Below, piece after piece: positions 34,353-43,558 of a stretch of 64,000 nt of DNA (position 1 is its first letter; each line of letters opens with the position of its first letter). The DNA is from Catellatospora sp. KI3. Its GTDB lineage: Bacteria; Actinomycetota; Actinomycetes; Mycobacteriales; Micromonosporaceae. The stretch is from assembly GCF_029948125.1 (NCBI RefSeq), contig NZ_JASAMB010000004.1, positions 248,001-312,000 on the forward strand. Direction: 5' to 3'. The notes below the pieces were generated by a model. The model made no database searches. It was not told the DNA's origin and saw nothing but the letters and a program-made list of their open reading frames with translations. The position numbers and the translations under genes were made by a program.

Positions 34353-35510
34353 TCAGTGGTGGAACAGCCGCAGACCGGTCCGGGCCAGCGCGATCCCGTA
34401 CTCGCGGCACGCGTCCGCCACCTCGCCGGAGCGGATCGATCCGCCCGGCTCGGCGATGTACTCCACACCGTGCCGGTGGGCGTGGTCGACGTTGTCACGG
34501 AACGGCAGGGCGCCGTCGGAGACGAACGCCACCCGCGTCAAGCCCGCCAGCCACTGCGTACGCTGCTCGGCGCTCAGCTCGGGGGCGGGCGTGGACAGCA
34601 CCGCCGCCAGCCGCCCGCTCTCGTCCGGTGTGAGGTCGCCCTCGATGAAGCGGATCTGCCAGTTGATCTGCTCCTGGCGGCGGACGTGCGGCTGGAAGGC
34701 GAGCGTGCGGACCGCCGGGTGGCGCCGCAGCCACCAGGTGTCGGTCTTCGCCCCGGCCAGGCGGGTGCAGTCGACGCGGGACTGCTGGCCTGCGCCGATG
34801 CCGAGGGTGGCCCCGTCGCGCAGGTAGCACACGGAGTTCGACTGGGTGTACCGCAGCACGGCCAGGCCCAGCAGGAGATCGTCGGCGGCCGCCGGGGTCA
34901 GCGCGCCGCACACGACGTCGTCGAGCAGCGCGGGCGACAGCGGCGCGTCGTCGCGCTGCTGGGTCAGCCGCAGGCCGAAGACCTCGCGTCCCTCGTACCG
35001 CGGCGGCTGGTAGCTCTCGTCGCCCTCCATGACCAGGAACCGGCCGCCCTTCTTGCGGCTGAGCGTCGCGACGGTGCCGGGGGCGTAGCCCGGGGCGATG
35101 ACGCCGTCGCAGACCACCCCGGTCAGCAGGTCGGCGAGCTCGGCGTCGACCGGCTCCGAGACGGCGGCGAAGTCGCCGTACGAGGACTTCGGATCGGCGT
35201 CGCGCGCCCGCAGGTAGGCGCTGGTCAGCGCCCCGACGCCGGCAGGGTTGACGCCGTACAGCCCGGCGACGACATCGTCGAGCGGCCCCGCGACCGCGGC
35301 TCCGGCGGGCGAGACGTGCTTGAAGGACGCGGCGGCCGGTCGGCGCAGGGCCCGGCTGGCCGCCAGCACCAGCTGCCAGCCGTTGAGCGCGTCGAGCATG
35401 TTGATGTAGGACGGGCTGCCGTGCAGCACCCGGACCGGCCAGCGGCCGGGCCGCACAGGGGCGGCGGTGGCCGCCTGCTGGCGCGGGTTGGTTCCGTAGC
35501 GTAGATCCAC
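34353..35510 (-). CDS. stand-alone AICAR transformylase (PurH C-terminal half)
   Basis: 385 residues from GTG 35510, with AGGAGG seven bases upstream; an in-frame ATG at 35537 lies before that site. The sequence corresponds to the formyltransferase half of PurH: DLRYGTNPRQQ, FKHVSPAG with catalytic Lys64 and His65, GDFAAVSEPVDAELADLL, LRYTQSNSVCYLRDGATLGIGAGQQSRVDCTRLAG, FVSDGALPFRDNVDHAHRHGVEYIAEPGGSIR. It transfers a formyl group from 10-formyl-THF to AICAR in purine synthesis. The N-terminal IMP cyclohydrolase domain (about 200 residues) is absent, so it is either half of a split pathway or serves a side pathway; no other pur gene is close. Confidence 0.9.
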   Translation of the reverse strand: MDLRYGTNPRQQAATAAPVRPGRWPVRVLHGSPSYINMLDALNGWQLVLAASRALRRPAAASFKHVSPAGAAVAGPLDDVVAGLYGVNPAGVGALTSAYLRARDADPKSSYGDFAAVSEPVDAELADLLTGVVCDGVIAPGYAPGTVATLSRKKGGRFLVMEGDESYQPPRYEGREVFGLRLTQQRDDAPLSPALLDDVVCGALTPAAADDLLLGLAVLRYTQSNSVCYLRDGATLGIGAGQQSRVDCTRLAGAKTDTWWLRRHPAVRTLAFQPHVRRQEQINWQIRFIEGDLTPDESGRLAAVLSTPAPELSAEQRTQWLAGLTRVAFVSDGALPFRDNVDHAHRHGVEYIAEPGGSIRSGEVADACREYGIALARTGLRLFHH

Positions 35511-35700
35511 GTCGTGGCCTCCTGGGTCAGCGGACATCACTGACGCAGGCGCCCAGGCGGTCGACGCGCACGCGGAACAGCAGCCGCTCCCCGGTGGTCC
35601 TCCACCTTCGCCAGTCGCGGCCGGACCAGAGCATACCGGTGGTGACCACGCTCGGATTCCGGGCACCGTGCCGCGTCCCGTTCCTGGCTACGATCGCGGC

Positions 35701-36666
35701 ATGCGTGTGCTGATCGTCGGGGGTACGAAGTTCGTCGGGCGCCACCTCACCGAGGCGGTGCTGGCCGCCGGGCACGAGGTGGCGCTGCTGCACCGGGGCC
35801 GCACCAACCCCGACCTGTTCCCGCAGGTGACCCACCTGCTCGCCGACCGCAATGAAGACCTGTCGGTGCTGGCCGGGCACGAGTTCGACGCCACCGTCGA
35901 CGTCGTCGGCTTCCACCCGGATCAGATCACGTCGCTGGCCGAGGCGCTCGGCGGACGGGGCGGCCACTACACGTTCGTGTCGTCGGTGTCGGCGTACGCG
36001 CCGCCGTCCGGTCCGGGCTATCCCGAGGACTCCCCGCTGCTGGAGCACACCGGCCCGATCGAGGGCGTCGCCGTGACGGCCGAGACCTACGGCTCGATGA
36101 AGGTGCTGTGCGAGCGGCGCGCGCGGGAACTGTTCGGCCCCGACGTACTGATCGTCCGGCCGACGTACGTAGTGGGCCCGTGGGACCCGTACGGCCGCCT
36201 CGGCTACTGGGCGCAGCGCCTGGCTCGCGGCGGGCGGGTCCTCGCCCCCGGCGACCCGGCGCTGCCGACGCAGGTCATCGACGCCCGCGACCAGGCCGCC
36301 TGGATGGCCTCCATGCTGGGCCGGGGCGGGGTCTTCCACACCGTGACCGCGTCGGTGCCGCTGGCGGAGCTGCTGGAGGACCTGGCCCGCGAGTTCGCGC
36401 CCGCCGGCACGGAGCTGGTCTGGGTCGAGGACGCGTTCCTGCTGGAGCACGGCGTCGACAGCAACGCCCTGCCGCTGTGGGGCGACGGCATCGCCGCGGA
36501 CTACTGGGCCGGTGCCGCCGACCCGGCCGCCGCGGCGGGCGCGGGCCTGGTCACCCGGCCGGTGGTCGAGTCGGCCCGCGACCTGCTGACCGTCGGACTG
36601 CCGGAGCGGCTGCTCACCGGGCAGCGCGAGGCCGAACTGCTGGCCGCCTGGACGGCCCGGTCCTGA
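35701..36666 (+). CDS. NAD-dependent epimerase/reductase (extended SDR)
   Basis: 321 residues. Rossmann motif LIVGGTKFVGRHL (4-16), FVSSVSAYA, then ETYGSMKVLCERRA containing the Tyr-x-x-x-Lys pair, and VRPTYVVGPWDPYGRLGYW. This is the epimerase-like SDR group close to isoflavone-reductase/CSP41 proteins; the substrate is unknown. TACGAT (35689-35694) lies six bases before the ATG, giving a leaderless mRNA. It is divergent from the AICAR transformylase gene, and a terminator follows. Confidence 0.85.
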   Translation: MRVLIVGGTKFVGRHLTEAVLAAGHEVALLHRGRTNPDLFPQVTHLLADRNEDLSVLAGHEFDATVDVVGFHPDQITSLAEALGGRGGHYTFVSSVSAYAPPSGPGYPEDSPLLEHTGPIEGVAVTAETYGSMKVLCERRARELFGPDVLIVRPTYVVGPWDPYGRLGYWAQRLARGGRVLAPGDPALPTQVIDARDQAAWMASMLGRGGVFHTVTASVPLAELLEDLAREFAPAGTELVWVEDAFLLEHGVDSNALPLWGDGIAADYWAGAADPAAAAGAGLVTRPVVESARDLLTVGLPERLLTGQREAELLAAWTARS

Positions 36667-36672
36667 CGATGA

Positions 36673-36705
36673 CCGTGGGCCCGGTGGATCAGGCCGGGCC
36701 CACGG
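36673..36705. terminator. bidirectional terminator
   Basis: Perfect 12-bp arms (CCGTGGGCCCGG and complement) with a 9-base loop, between convergent stops at 36666 and 36730. Confidence 0.85.
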
Positions 36706-36729
36706 AGTCAGGACGTCACGGTCGCGGGG

Positions 36730-39615
36730 TCACGGTGCCCACGGCGAGGCGGTCAGCCAGCTGGTGTCGGGCGCGAAGTTGGCCGTGGCGTCGGCGGCCA
36801 GGGAGCCGCCGTTGCTGCCGACCCAGACCTCGCTGTTGTAGTGGCGCAGGTAGCGGTTGGCGAAGTTGTACGACTGCCACGACAGCCCTGTGCCGCTGTT
36901 GCCGGGCTGGGCGCAGAACGTCGCGTCGGCCGCGTAGAGCGGGGTGGCGGCGTACGCGTCGAGCCGGATGCGGTAGTCGGAGTGGCGCAGGTAGTAGCCG
37001 GGGAAGTTGCGCGACTCGAACGAGTAGCACGAGTTGTCGGCCAGGCCGGTGACGATCCGGAACGTCGCGTCCTGCTTGTCGGTGGCACTGGACCCGCTGG
37101 TGATCTGCGCGGTGTAGCCGACGTACGCCTGGTGGCGCACGTACCGGTCGGTGTAGCCGGGCGTGGTCGCCTGCAGCGACTGGTACGACCCGGAGGTCAC
37201 GTTCGCGTCGCTGCGCCACCAGGCCGAGCCCAGCCGCCAGGTGGTGTCCTGCGCCCAGTTCGCGGTGGCGTCGCTGGGCAGGGTGCCGCCGTTGCTCGCG
37301 ATCCACACCTGGCTGTTGTAGTGGCGCAGGTAGCGGGTCGGGAAGTTGTACGACCGCAGCGAGATCCCCTGCCCGCTGTTGCCGTCGGCGGCGCAGAACG
37401 TCGCGTCGGCGGCGAACTGGGCGGTGCCGTCGTTGGCCGCCAGCCGCACCTGGTAGTTGTAGTGGCGCAGGTAGCTGCCGGGGTTGTCGCGGGACTCCAG
37501 CGAGTAGCAGCCGGTGCCGGCCAGCCCGGCCCGTACCAGGAAGGATCCGTTCTTCTTGTCCGCGGCGGCGCTGGCGGCGGTGAGGACCGAGGTGACCGCG
37601 ACGCCGCCGGAGTGGCGCACGGACCGGTCGGTGTAGCCGGGAGTGGTGGCCCGCAGCGAGGCGCCCTTGCCGACTGCCAGCAGCGGGGTCGCCGCGCCGG
37701 TGGTCGTCAGCGTCAGCACGACCACCGAGTTCGCCGGGAAGGTCCGTACGAAGCTCGCCCCTACCGCCGCGCTGGTCGTGGTGGGCGCGATGGTGTTCGG
37801 GGCGGTGATGCTGTTGCGGGCGTTGGGGTCACCGGTCAGCGTGGTGACCGTGGCGGTGCCGCCGACGCTGCTCGCCCCGTTGATGGTCAGCTGGGTCTCG
37901 ATCGCGGCGGCGGTCGAGTTCACCACCGTGACGTACAGCGTGCCCGAGGTGGTGCGGGTGGCGACGGCGCGCAGGTCGGCGGGCGCACCGGTGAGCCCCA
38001 CCGGCACGACGTGGTCGCCGAGCAGCGTGCCGAACATCTTCTGCACGTGGTACGACGGCGACCCGTAGGAGGACACCGCGTTGAACCCGATCAGGTTCGA
38101 CGACCACTGCCAGTTGTCGACCGAGGTCAGCGCCGGGGCGTACGCGGCGCCCATGACCAGGTCGGCGTTGCGCAGCATGCCGGTCATGAACGCGGCCTCG
38201 CCGATCGCGCCGGACAGCGTGCCGGTCGGGTTGGCGGAGCTGCCGTTGGTCACGCCGTACTCGCCGACGAGCACCTTCGGGCCGTTGCGGTCGGCGCTGT
38301 CGTAGCGGGTGGCCAGCCCGGCGATCCCGGCCGGGTCGCCGTTGTAGTAGTGGTCGTCGATGACGTCCATCGGCCGGGAGGTGACCGGCATGGAGGCGAC
38401 GATCTGCAGCTGCGGGTAGGCGGCCTTGATCGCGTCGTAGAACATCGGGTACCGGTAGCTGTTGTAGCTGCCGCTGCCGTCGAACCAGTCCTCGTTGCCG
38501 ATCTCGACGTAGCGCAGCGGGAACGGGGCGGGGTGGCCGTCGGCGGCGCGGCGGGCGCCCCAGGTGGTGCTGGTGCTGCCGGTGATGTACTCGATCTCGT
38601 CCAGCGCCTCCTGCACGAACGGCGCGAGCTGGTTCTGCGGGGTGACGCTGCCGTTGAGGGTGTATCCGGCGAAGACGCCCAGCAGCGGCTCGGCCCCGGC
38701 CTGCTCGGCCATGAGCAGGTAGTTGAGCAGGCCGAAGTGGTCGGTGGACCAGTAGCCCCAGGCGTCGTTCTGGTGCCCGGCGCGCTGCTCGACCGGGCCG
38801 ATGGTGTTCTTCCACGCGAACCGGTTGGCCAGCACGGCGCCTTCGAGGTAGTTGCCGCCGGGCACCCGGATGAAGCCGGGGTTGGTGTCGGCCAGCTTCT
38901 GCTGCAGGTCGGCGCGGATGTTGCCGGAGGCGGCGAAGGTCGGGGCGTTGCACTGCACCACGGTCAGCCACAGGGTGCGGCCCGCGCCGGTACCGTTGGC
39001 GGAGATCACGAACCGGTTGGCGGTGGAGGTGGGCGCGGACGCGGGAGTGGTCAGCGTGGCGGTGTAGCGGGCCCAGCCGGTGCCCACCGTACCGACCTGC
39101 GCGCTGGCGTAGACGGTGCCGCCGGTGCTCTCCAGGCTCACCGTGACCGGCCCGAACGCCTGGTCGGCGCGGGCGAAGAAGGACACCTGGTACATCGCCG
39201 ACGGGCGCACCCCGACCCCGTAGAACCCGGCGTTGGCGGCGCCGACGCGCTGCCCGGCGCCGTCGGCGCCGATGGTCAGGCGCAGCGAGTTCGGGTTGGC
39301 CGCGTTGAGGCCGCCGCCGGTGTCCAGGGCGACCGATCCGCTGCCGCCGCCGGAGGTGAGCAGCGACCAGGAGGAGATGCCGTTCTCCTTCAGGTTGGCG
39401 TTGCGCACCACGTTGGCGTTGAGTCCGCCTTCGACGGAGTGGTTGATGTCCTCGACGATGTGTCCGAACTGGGTGCTGTTGACCGCGGCGGTGGTGTGTC
39501 CGGCGTCGACGGTCAGGAAGGCGGTGGGCGCGGCCGCCGCCGGTGTCGCGGGGCCCGCGGTCAGCCCGGCGGCGAGGGCGAGGACGAGCAGGATGGGCCG
39601 TGCTCGGTGCTGCAT
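36730..39615 (-). CDS. secreted alpha-L-arabinofuranosidase: GH51 with two CBM42
   Basis: 961 residues. Signal peptide about 1-29. An N-terminal CBM4-like beta region (about 85-225) is inserted before the GH51 barrel: RVPGGNYLEG, EIGNEDWF with acid/base Glu375, and VLVGEYG with nucleophile Glu452. The GH51 C-terminal beta domain ends near 645. Two AbfB/CBM42 modules follow (about 657-812 and 813-961), each with ATTPGYTDR, Cys-containing FESR/LESR and SYNFPTRYLRHYNSQ-type repeats that bind arabinose side chains. It acts outside the cell on arabinoxylan or arabinan. GGAGGAG precedes the ATG; a LacI-type operator lies at 39704-39717. Confidence 0.92.
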   Translation of the reverse strand: MQHRARPILLVLALAAGLTAGPATPAAAAPTAFLTVDAGHTTAAVNSTQFGHIVEDINHSVEGGLNANVVRNANLKENGISSWSLLTSGGGSGSVALDTGGGLNAANPNSLRLTIGADGAGQRVGAANAGFYGVGVRPSAMYQVSFFARADQAFGPVTVSLESTGGTVYASAQVGTVGTGWARYTATLTTPASAPTSTANRFVISANGTGAGRTLWLTVVQCNAPTFAASGNIRADLQQKLADTNPGFIRVPGGNYLEGAVLANRFAWKNTIGPVEQRAGHQNDAWGYWSTDHFGLLNYLLMAEQAGAEPLLGVFAGYTLNGSVTPQNQLAPFVQEALDEIEYITGSTSTTWGARRAADGHPAPFPLRYVEIGNEDWFDGSGSYNSYRYPMFYDAIKAAYPQLQIVASMPVTSRPMDVIDDHYYNGDPAGIAGLATRYDSADRNGPKVLVGEYGVTNGSSANPTGTLSGAIGEAAFMTGMLRNADLVMGAAYAPALTSVDNWQWSSNLIGFNAVSSYGSPSYHVQKMFGTLLGDHVVPVGLTGAPADLRAVATRTTSGTLYVTVVNSTAAAIETQLTINGASSVGGTATVTTLTGDPNARNSITAPNTIAPTTTSAAVGASFVRTFPANSVVVLTLTTTGAATPLLAVGKGASLRATTPGYTDRSVRHSGGVAVTSVLTAASAAADKKNGSFLVRAGLAGTGCYSLESRDNPGSYLRHYNYQVRLAANDGTAQFAADATFCAADGNSGQGISLRSYNFPTRYLRHYNSQVWIASNGGTLPSDATANWAQDTTWRLGSAWWRSDANVTSGSYQSLQATTPGYTDRYVRHQAYVGYTAQITSGSSATDKQDATFRIVTGLADNSCYSFESRNFPGYYLRHSDYRIRLDAYAATPLYAADATFCAQPGNSGTGLSWQSYNFANRYLRHYNSEVWVGSNGGSLAADATANFAPDTSWLTASPWAP

Positions 39616-39703
39616 GTGGCTCCTCCAGGGACGGTGAGGTGCATCGCATGCCGCTGCGGTGAGGCTCCGGAACTGTGCCGGAGCGCCGGCCTGGGACGAC
39701 CAT

Positions 39704-39717
39704 TGTTAGCGAGAACA
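39704..39717. promoter_or_regulatory. LacI-type operator upstream of the arabinofuranosidase gene
   Basis: TGTTAGCGAGAACA fits TGTT-N2-CG-N2-AACA symmetry with a central CG. It overlaps a larger inverted repeat, GTTAGCGA (39705-39712) and TCGCTGAC (39719-39726), seven of eight pairing. Close to the TGTTAGCGCTAACA type assigned to LacI-type pentose regulators in actinomycetes. It lies 89 bp before the start codon. Confidence 0.6.
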
Positions 39718-39872
39718 TTCGCTGACGTCACTTTGTAACCCACGTGAAATCGAGTGTCAACGACTTCCGAAATGTTTAGTGTTCGCGCTCACATTCGGTC
39801 CGCTGTGGACGTTGCGGAAGGTGACGGCTACCCGTCATCGGCCTGGGACGCCCCCTCGCGACCTCCCGGGCC

Positions 39873-41789
39873 TCAGCCGCGGGCCGCCTCGAACAGGGTG
39901 CTGACCTCCGGCGCACCGAGCACCCGGTCGAAGTAGGCGAAGTCGCTGAGCCCGCCGGAGAGGTAGCCCACATCGCCGGTGGTCTCAGCCCAGTGCGACC
40001 ACTTGCCGCCGCCCGCATAGGCGTACGAGGGCACCAGGTACTGCGCAGGGCCCTTGAGCCGCCGGGAACCCGCCTGGGCACCGTCCAGGTACAGCACCTC
40101 GTCGCGGCCGTCGGCGGACTTGGTCAGCACGACGTGGTGCCAGCGCCTGTCGTCGACCCGGGCCCGCGTGGTCATGCTCTTCGCGGGCCCGCTCCGGACA
40201 CCGCTGTCGTAGTAGCCGGCGTGCAGCAGCCCGTCCGTGCCCACGTACAGGCTCGGCTCCAGACCGAACTCCAGGTACTCCAGCAGCGGCTTCTTGGCCG
40301 TGCCGTACAGCACGCCGGGCCCGGCGGCCCGGAACCACAGCGTCACCGACAGCGGCCTGGACCGGACCGGCGAGTCGCGGCGCGGCAGCTCCACGAACGC
40401 GGGACCGCCGCCCGGGCCGCCCTCGGCCCCGCCGAAGGAAGCGGCCGGGGTCTTCGGACCGAACGGGCCCTCGACGGCGGCCAGGCGGACGCCGTGATAG
40501 ACGGCCGACGGGCCGGAGGCCGAGTTCGCCGCGGCGGTCCCGGCCCGCTCGCGCAGCGGGAAGTAGTCCACCGGCCGCGCCGCCAGGACCGCCGCGGTAT
40601 ACCGGTCTGCCCGCGAGACCGCCGCCGCCGAAGGGCTGCCGGCCGCGCTACTGCCGGGCGTGCTCGTCGTGACCGGGCCGGGCCCGTCGGCCTGGCGCTC
40701 GCCCGCGACCTTCACCAGGATCACCGTGATCACCACGGCCACGGCCACCCCGGCCACCACCGCCGACCGCAGCACCCACCGGGATGCGGACCGGGCGGCG
40801 ACCCGCGTCCCCAGCGATGGCCGCGCCCCGGGCGGGGACGACGCGGCCGTGACGTGCGCAGACGGCGGCAGCGGCGTGACCGGCGCTGCCGCGGTCGGCT
40901 GCGGCGCGGCGGCGAGGACCATGGTGACCGGACGCGGGATCGGCGGCGGCGCGGCCGGCTGCGGTGCCGCCGCGCCGCCGGAGGCGGCCAGCAGCAGCTC
41001 CCGGGCCCGGTCGGCGGGCATCCGCTGGTTCGGGTCCTTAACGAGCAGGCCCTCGATCACCTCGGCGAGCCCGTCGGTGCCCGCGTTGACCGCAGGCTCA
41101 TGCGGCCGCGACGCGCTGGCGAACAGACCGACCATGGGGTCGCTGTGCGAGAACGGGGACACGCCCTCGACCAGGAAGTACAGCACCGCACCCAAGCCGA
41201 AGTAGTCGCCCGGCGCGCCCATCCGGCCGGTGAGGATCCGCTCGGGTGCCACGTACCCGGGCGAGCCGAACGCCAGTCCGGTATGGCTGCGCATCGCGTC
41301 GGTCACCACCCGCGCGATGGAGAAGTCGGTGACGAACACCTGGCCCTGCTCGGTCATCAGGACGTTGGAGGGCTTGACGTCGCGGTGCAGCACCTGCCGT
41401 GCGTGCGCGTGCGCCAGCGCGTCGAGAATGGACAGACCGATCCGGGCGGCGGCGGCCGGCGGCATCGGGCCGTGCTGCTCGACGTGCTGCTGCAGCGACA
41501 GCCCCGGCACGTACTGCATCACGATCAGCGAGACGGCGGGGTCGACGATGACGTCGTGGACGGTCACGATGGCGGGGTGTGACAGCCGCGCCGCGGCCTT
41601 GGCCTCGGCCGCCGCCCGCGCGGCCACGTCGTCGGCGCCGTTCCCGTCCGCCGCGGCGAACAGCTCCTTGACCGCGACCGTACGACCCAGCAGCTGATCG
41701 GTGGCGCGCCAGACCCGGCCCATGCCGCCGACGCCGAGGACGGACTCCAGCAGGTACCGCCCGGCGGCCAGTTCACCCTCGTGTAGCAC
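39873..41789 (-). CDS. transmembrane Ser/Thr protein kinase with LamG ectodomain
   Basis: 638 residues from GTG 41789 (GGGAG five bases upstream). Kinase domain 10-270: G-loop GVGGMG (19-24), Lys41, HRDVKPSN with Asp137 and Asn142, APE at 181-183. The metal-binding motif is DFS (155-157) rather than DFG. A Pro/Ala-rich juxtamembrane segment (270-335), one membrane helix (about 340-362) and an extracellular concanavalin/LamG domain (about 405-638, VTLWFRAAGPGVLYG, WHHVVLTKSADGRDEVLYLDGAQAG) follow. LamG domains bind carbohydrate or protein, so it may sense cell-wall or plant-polysaccharide ligands; this fits the surrounding glycoside-hydrolase genes but is inference. Confidence 0.9.
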   Translation of the reverse strand: MLHEGELAAGRYLLESVLGVGGMGRVWRATDQLLGRTVAVKELFAAADGNGADDVAARAAAEAKAAARLSHPAIVTVHDVIVDPAVSLIVMQYVPGLSLQQHVEQHGPMPPAAAARIGLSILDALAHAHARQVLHRDVKPSNVLMTEQGQVFVTDFSIARVVTDAMRSHTGLAFGSPGYVAPERILTGRMGAPGDYFGLGAVLYFLVEGVSPFSHSDPMVGLFASASRPHEPAVNAGTDGLAEVIEGLLVKDPNQRMPADRARELLLAASGGAAAPQPAAPPPIPRPVTMVLAAAPQPTAAAPVTPLPPSAHVTAASSPPGARPSLGTRVAARSASRWVLRSAVVAGVAVAVVITVILVKVAGERQADGPGPVTTSTPGSSAAGSPSAAAVSRADRYTAAVLAARPVDYFPLRERAGTAAANSASGPSAVYHGVRLAAVEGPFGPKTPAASFGGAEGGPGGGPAFVELPRRDSPVRSRPLSVTLWFRAAGPGVLYGTAKKPLLEYLEFGLEPSLYVGTDGLLHAGYYDSGVRSGPAKSMTTRARVDDRRWHHVVLTKSADGRDEVLYLDGAQAGSRRLKGPAQYLVPSYAYAGGGKWSHWAETTGDVGYLSGGLSDFAYFDRVLGAPEVSTLFEAARG

Positions 41790-41871
41790 CCGAACTCCCG
41801 GAAGACGTCGCGGCGGGCAGGCCGCGCCGCACAGACTGTACCGCCAGCCGGCCCTCGCGATTGGATCCCGC

Positions 41872-42369
41872 CTACCGGCAGTGCTCCAGCACCTCGGCCA
41901 GGCAGCGGTCCGCGCCGGCGGCGGTGTCGACGGTCAGGCGCGGTCCGGTCCACGGGTCGTGCCGCAGCCCGGTCACGTCGTCCCAGGTCGGCACCTGCGG
42001 CTGGTCGGGCTCCGGCGGACGCTGCTCGATCCGGCGCCGGTGCTCGACCGGGTCCGAGCAGACGACCTCCACCAGCCGCAGCGGCACGTCATGGCGCACG
42101 GCCAGGTCGCGCCACCCCTGCCTGGCCTCCTCGACCGGGTTCACCGCGTCGACGACCACCGTGCCGCCCAGGGACAGCTGCCCGGCGGCGGCCGCGTGCG
42201 CGACCGCGTACGCGGCCAGGCCGACCGGGCCGTCGTGCGGCAGCCCCACCCGCCACATCGCCGCCTCCAGCGCGTCGATGCGCAGCCACACCGCACCGAG
42301 CTGCCGCGCCACCGGGCGGCTGAGGCTGGTCTTGCCCACCCCGGGCAGGCCACCGAAGACGATCAGCAA
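41872..42369 (-). CDS. small P-loop ATPase/kinase (AAA_33 type)
   Basis: 165 residues if started at TTG 42369, which has GGGGAG five bases upstream; ATG 42396 would add nine residues. P-loop GGLPGVGKTS (6-15), then LRIDALEAAMWRVG and GGTVVVDAVNPVEEARQGWRDLA, and VEVVCSDPVEHRRRIEQR, the layout of zeta-toxin/chloramphenicol-phosphotransferase-like small kinases widely found alone in actinomycetes. The substrate is unknown. It is divergent from the Nudix gene. Confidence 0.75.
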   Translation of the reverse strand: MLIVFGGLPGVGKTSLSRPVARQLGAVWLRIDALEAAMWRVGLPHDGPVGLAAYAVAHAAAAGQLSLGGTVVVDAVNPVEEARQGWRDLAVRHDVPLRLVEVVCSDPVEHRRRIEQRPPEPDQPQVPTWDDVTGLRHDPWTGPRLTVDTAAGADRCLAEVLEHCR

Positions 42370-42483
42370 GCGCGCTCCCCGGCTCGGTCGGCACATCGGA
42401 CCGACGCCACTGTGCCAGGCGGGGCCGCGCGGGCGCACCCCGGCGTCCCACGAGGTGGGCCGGGCCGGGTTAGGGTGGCGGGC

Positions 42484-42915
42484 ATGAGCGAGCCCGTACA
42501 GCTGTCCGCCGTGCTCCTGGTCGACCGCGCCGGGGCGCTGCTGCTGCAGCTGCGCGACGAGCACGCGCCGAACTACCCCGACATCTGGGGGCTGCCCGGC
42601 GGGCACGTAGAGCCCGGGGAGACGCCCGAGCAGGCGGCGCCGCGGGAGCTGTGGGAGGAGACGTCGCTGCGGGCCGACGGGCCGCTGACCCTGTTCGAGA
42701 CCCAGCACCTGCCCGAGCACAACCGGATCAAGCACTACTTCTACGGAGCCACCTCGGCGGTGCAGGACGACGTGGTCGTCGGCGAGGGCGCGGCGATCGT
42801 GTTCGTACCGGCCGCGCAGGTGCTCGACGGGCGCCCGTTCACCCCCGGCACCCGGCAGACGCTGGCCCGGTTCCTGGCCTCCGACGTGTACGCGGCCCTG
42901 GCCGCGCGCGCCTGA
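42484..42915 (+). CDS. Nudix hydrolase
   Basis: 143 residues. The Nudix box spans residues 40-62 (GHVEPGETPEQAAPRELWEE region) and keeps the RE and EE metal ligands; the final Gly of the box is Ser. It hydrolyses a nucleoside-diphosphate-linked substrate, unidentified. TAGGGT (42471-42476) is seven bases before the ATG, implying a leaderless mRNA. The stop overlaps the next ATG by one base (TGATG), so it is co-translated with the histidine phosphatase, a pairing suggesting stepwise breakdown of a phosphorylated metabolite. Confidence 0.87.
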   Translation: MSEPVQLSAVLLVDRAGALLLQLRDEHAPNYPDIWGLPGGHVEPGETPEQAAPRELWEETSLRADGPLTLFETQHLPEHNRIKHYFYGATSAVQDDVVVGEGAAIVFVPAAQVLDGRPFTPGTRQTLARFLASDVYAALAARA

Positions 42916-43508
42916 TGGCCGCCCGCACGCTCTACCTGGTCCGCCACGGCGAGGCCGGTGCCGACGGCTACCTCACCGACGACGGTCGGCGCCAGGCGGA
43001 GCTGACCGGGCGGCGGCTGGCCGCGTCGCCGATCGCCGCCGTGCACCACGGGCCGCTGCCGCGCGCCGCGCACACCGCCCAGCTCATCACCGCGCAGCTG
43101 CCGGGCGTGCCGGTGACGGCGAGCGAACTGGCCGACGACTACGTGCCGTACGTGCCCGAGCCGGCGCTGATGCCGTCGGGCCTGACAGGCTTCCTGGACG
43201 GCTACACCGAGCAGGAGCGCGCCGACGGCGCCCGTCGCGCCGCCGCGCTGGTCGACCGGTTCGCCACCCCGCCCGAGCAGGACGTCCACGAGCTGGTGAT
43301 CACGCACGCGTTCGCGGTGGCGTGGCTGGTGCGGCACGCGCTGGACGCGCCCGAGCACCGGTGGCTGGGCCTGAACCAGGCCAACTGCGGCGTGACCGTG
43401 ATCCGGTACAGCGAGCAGCGGCCGCCCGCGCTGCTGGTCTTCAACGACCTGTCGCACCTGCCCGAGCAGCTGCGCTGGACCGGCTTCCCGCCGCGGCTGC
43501 GACCCTGA
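42915..43508 (+). CDS. histidine phosphatase (phosphoglycerate-mutase-like)
   Basis: 197 residues. LYLVRHGEAG (6-15) carries the catalytic His11 of the RHG motif; HHGPLPRAAHTAQLI gives the second Arg site; ELVITHAFAVAWLVRHAL holds the second catalytic His. It is a cytoplasmic phosphomonoesterase of the branch-1 family, substrate unknown. It overlaps the Nudix gene by one base and clearly shares its transcript. Confidence 0.87.
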   Translation: MAARTLYLVRHGEAGADGYLTDDGRRQAELTGRRLAASPIAAVHHGPLPRAAHTAQLITAQLPGVPVTASELADDYVPYVPEPALMPSGLTGFLDGYTEQERADGARRAAALVDRFATPPEQDVHELVITHAFAVAWLVRHALDAPEHRWLGLNQANCGVTVIRYSEQRPPALLVFNDLSHLPEQLRWTGFPPRLRP

Positions 43509-43558
43509 CGCGGTCAAAGCGGTTGCGCCCGGCGTACCCGGTGCCATAAGAAACGATC

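Noticed and set aside
37829-39718. Long open frames opposite or within GH51 (also 36841-39738)
   Set aside because: Arg/Gly/Val-repetitive shadow translations of the GH51 gene; high GC keeps other frames open.
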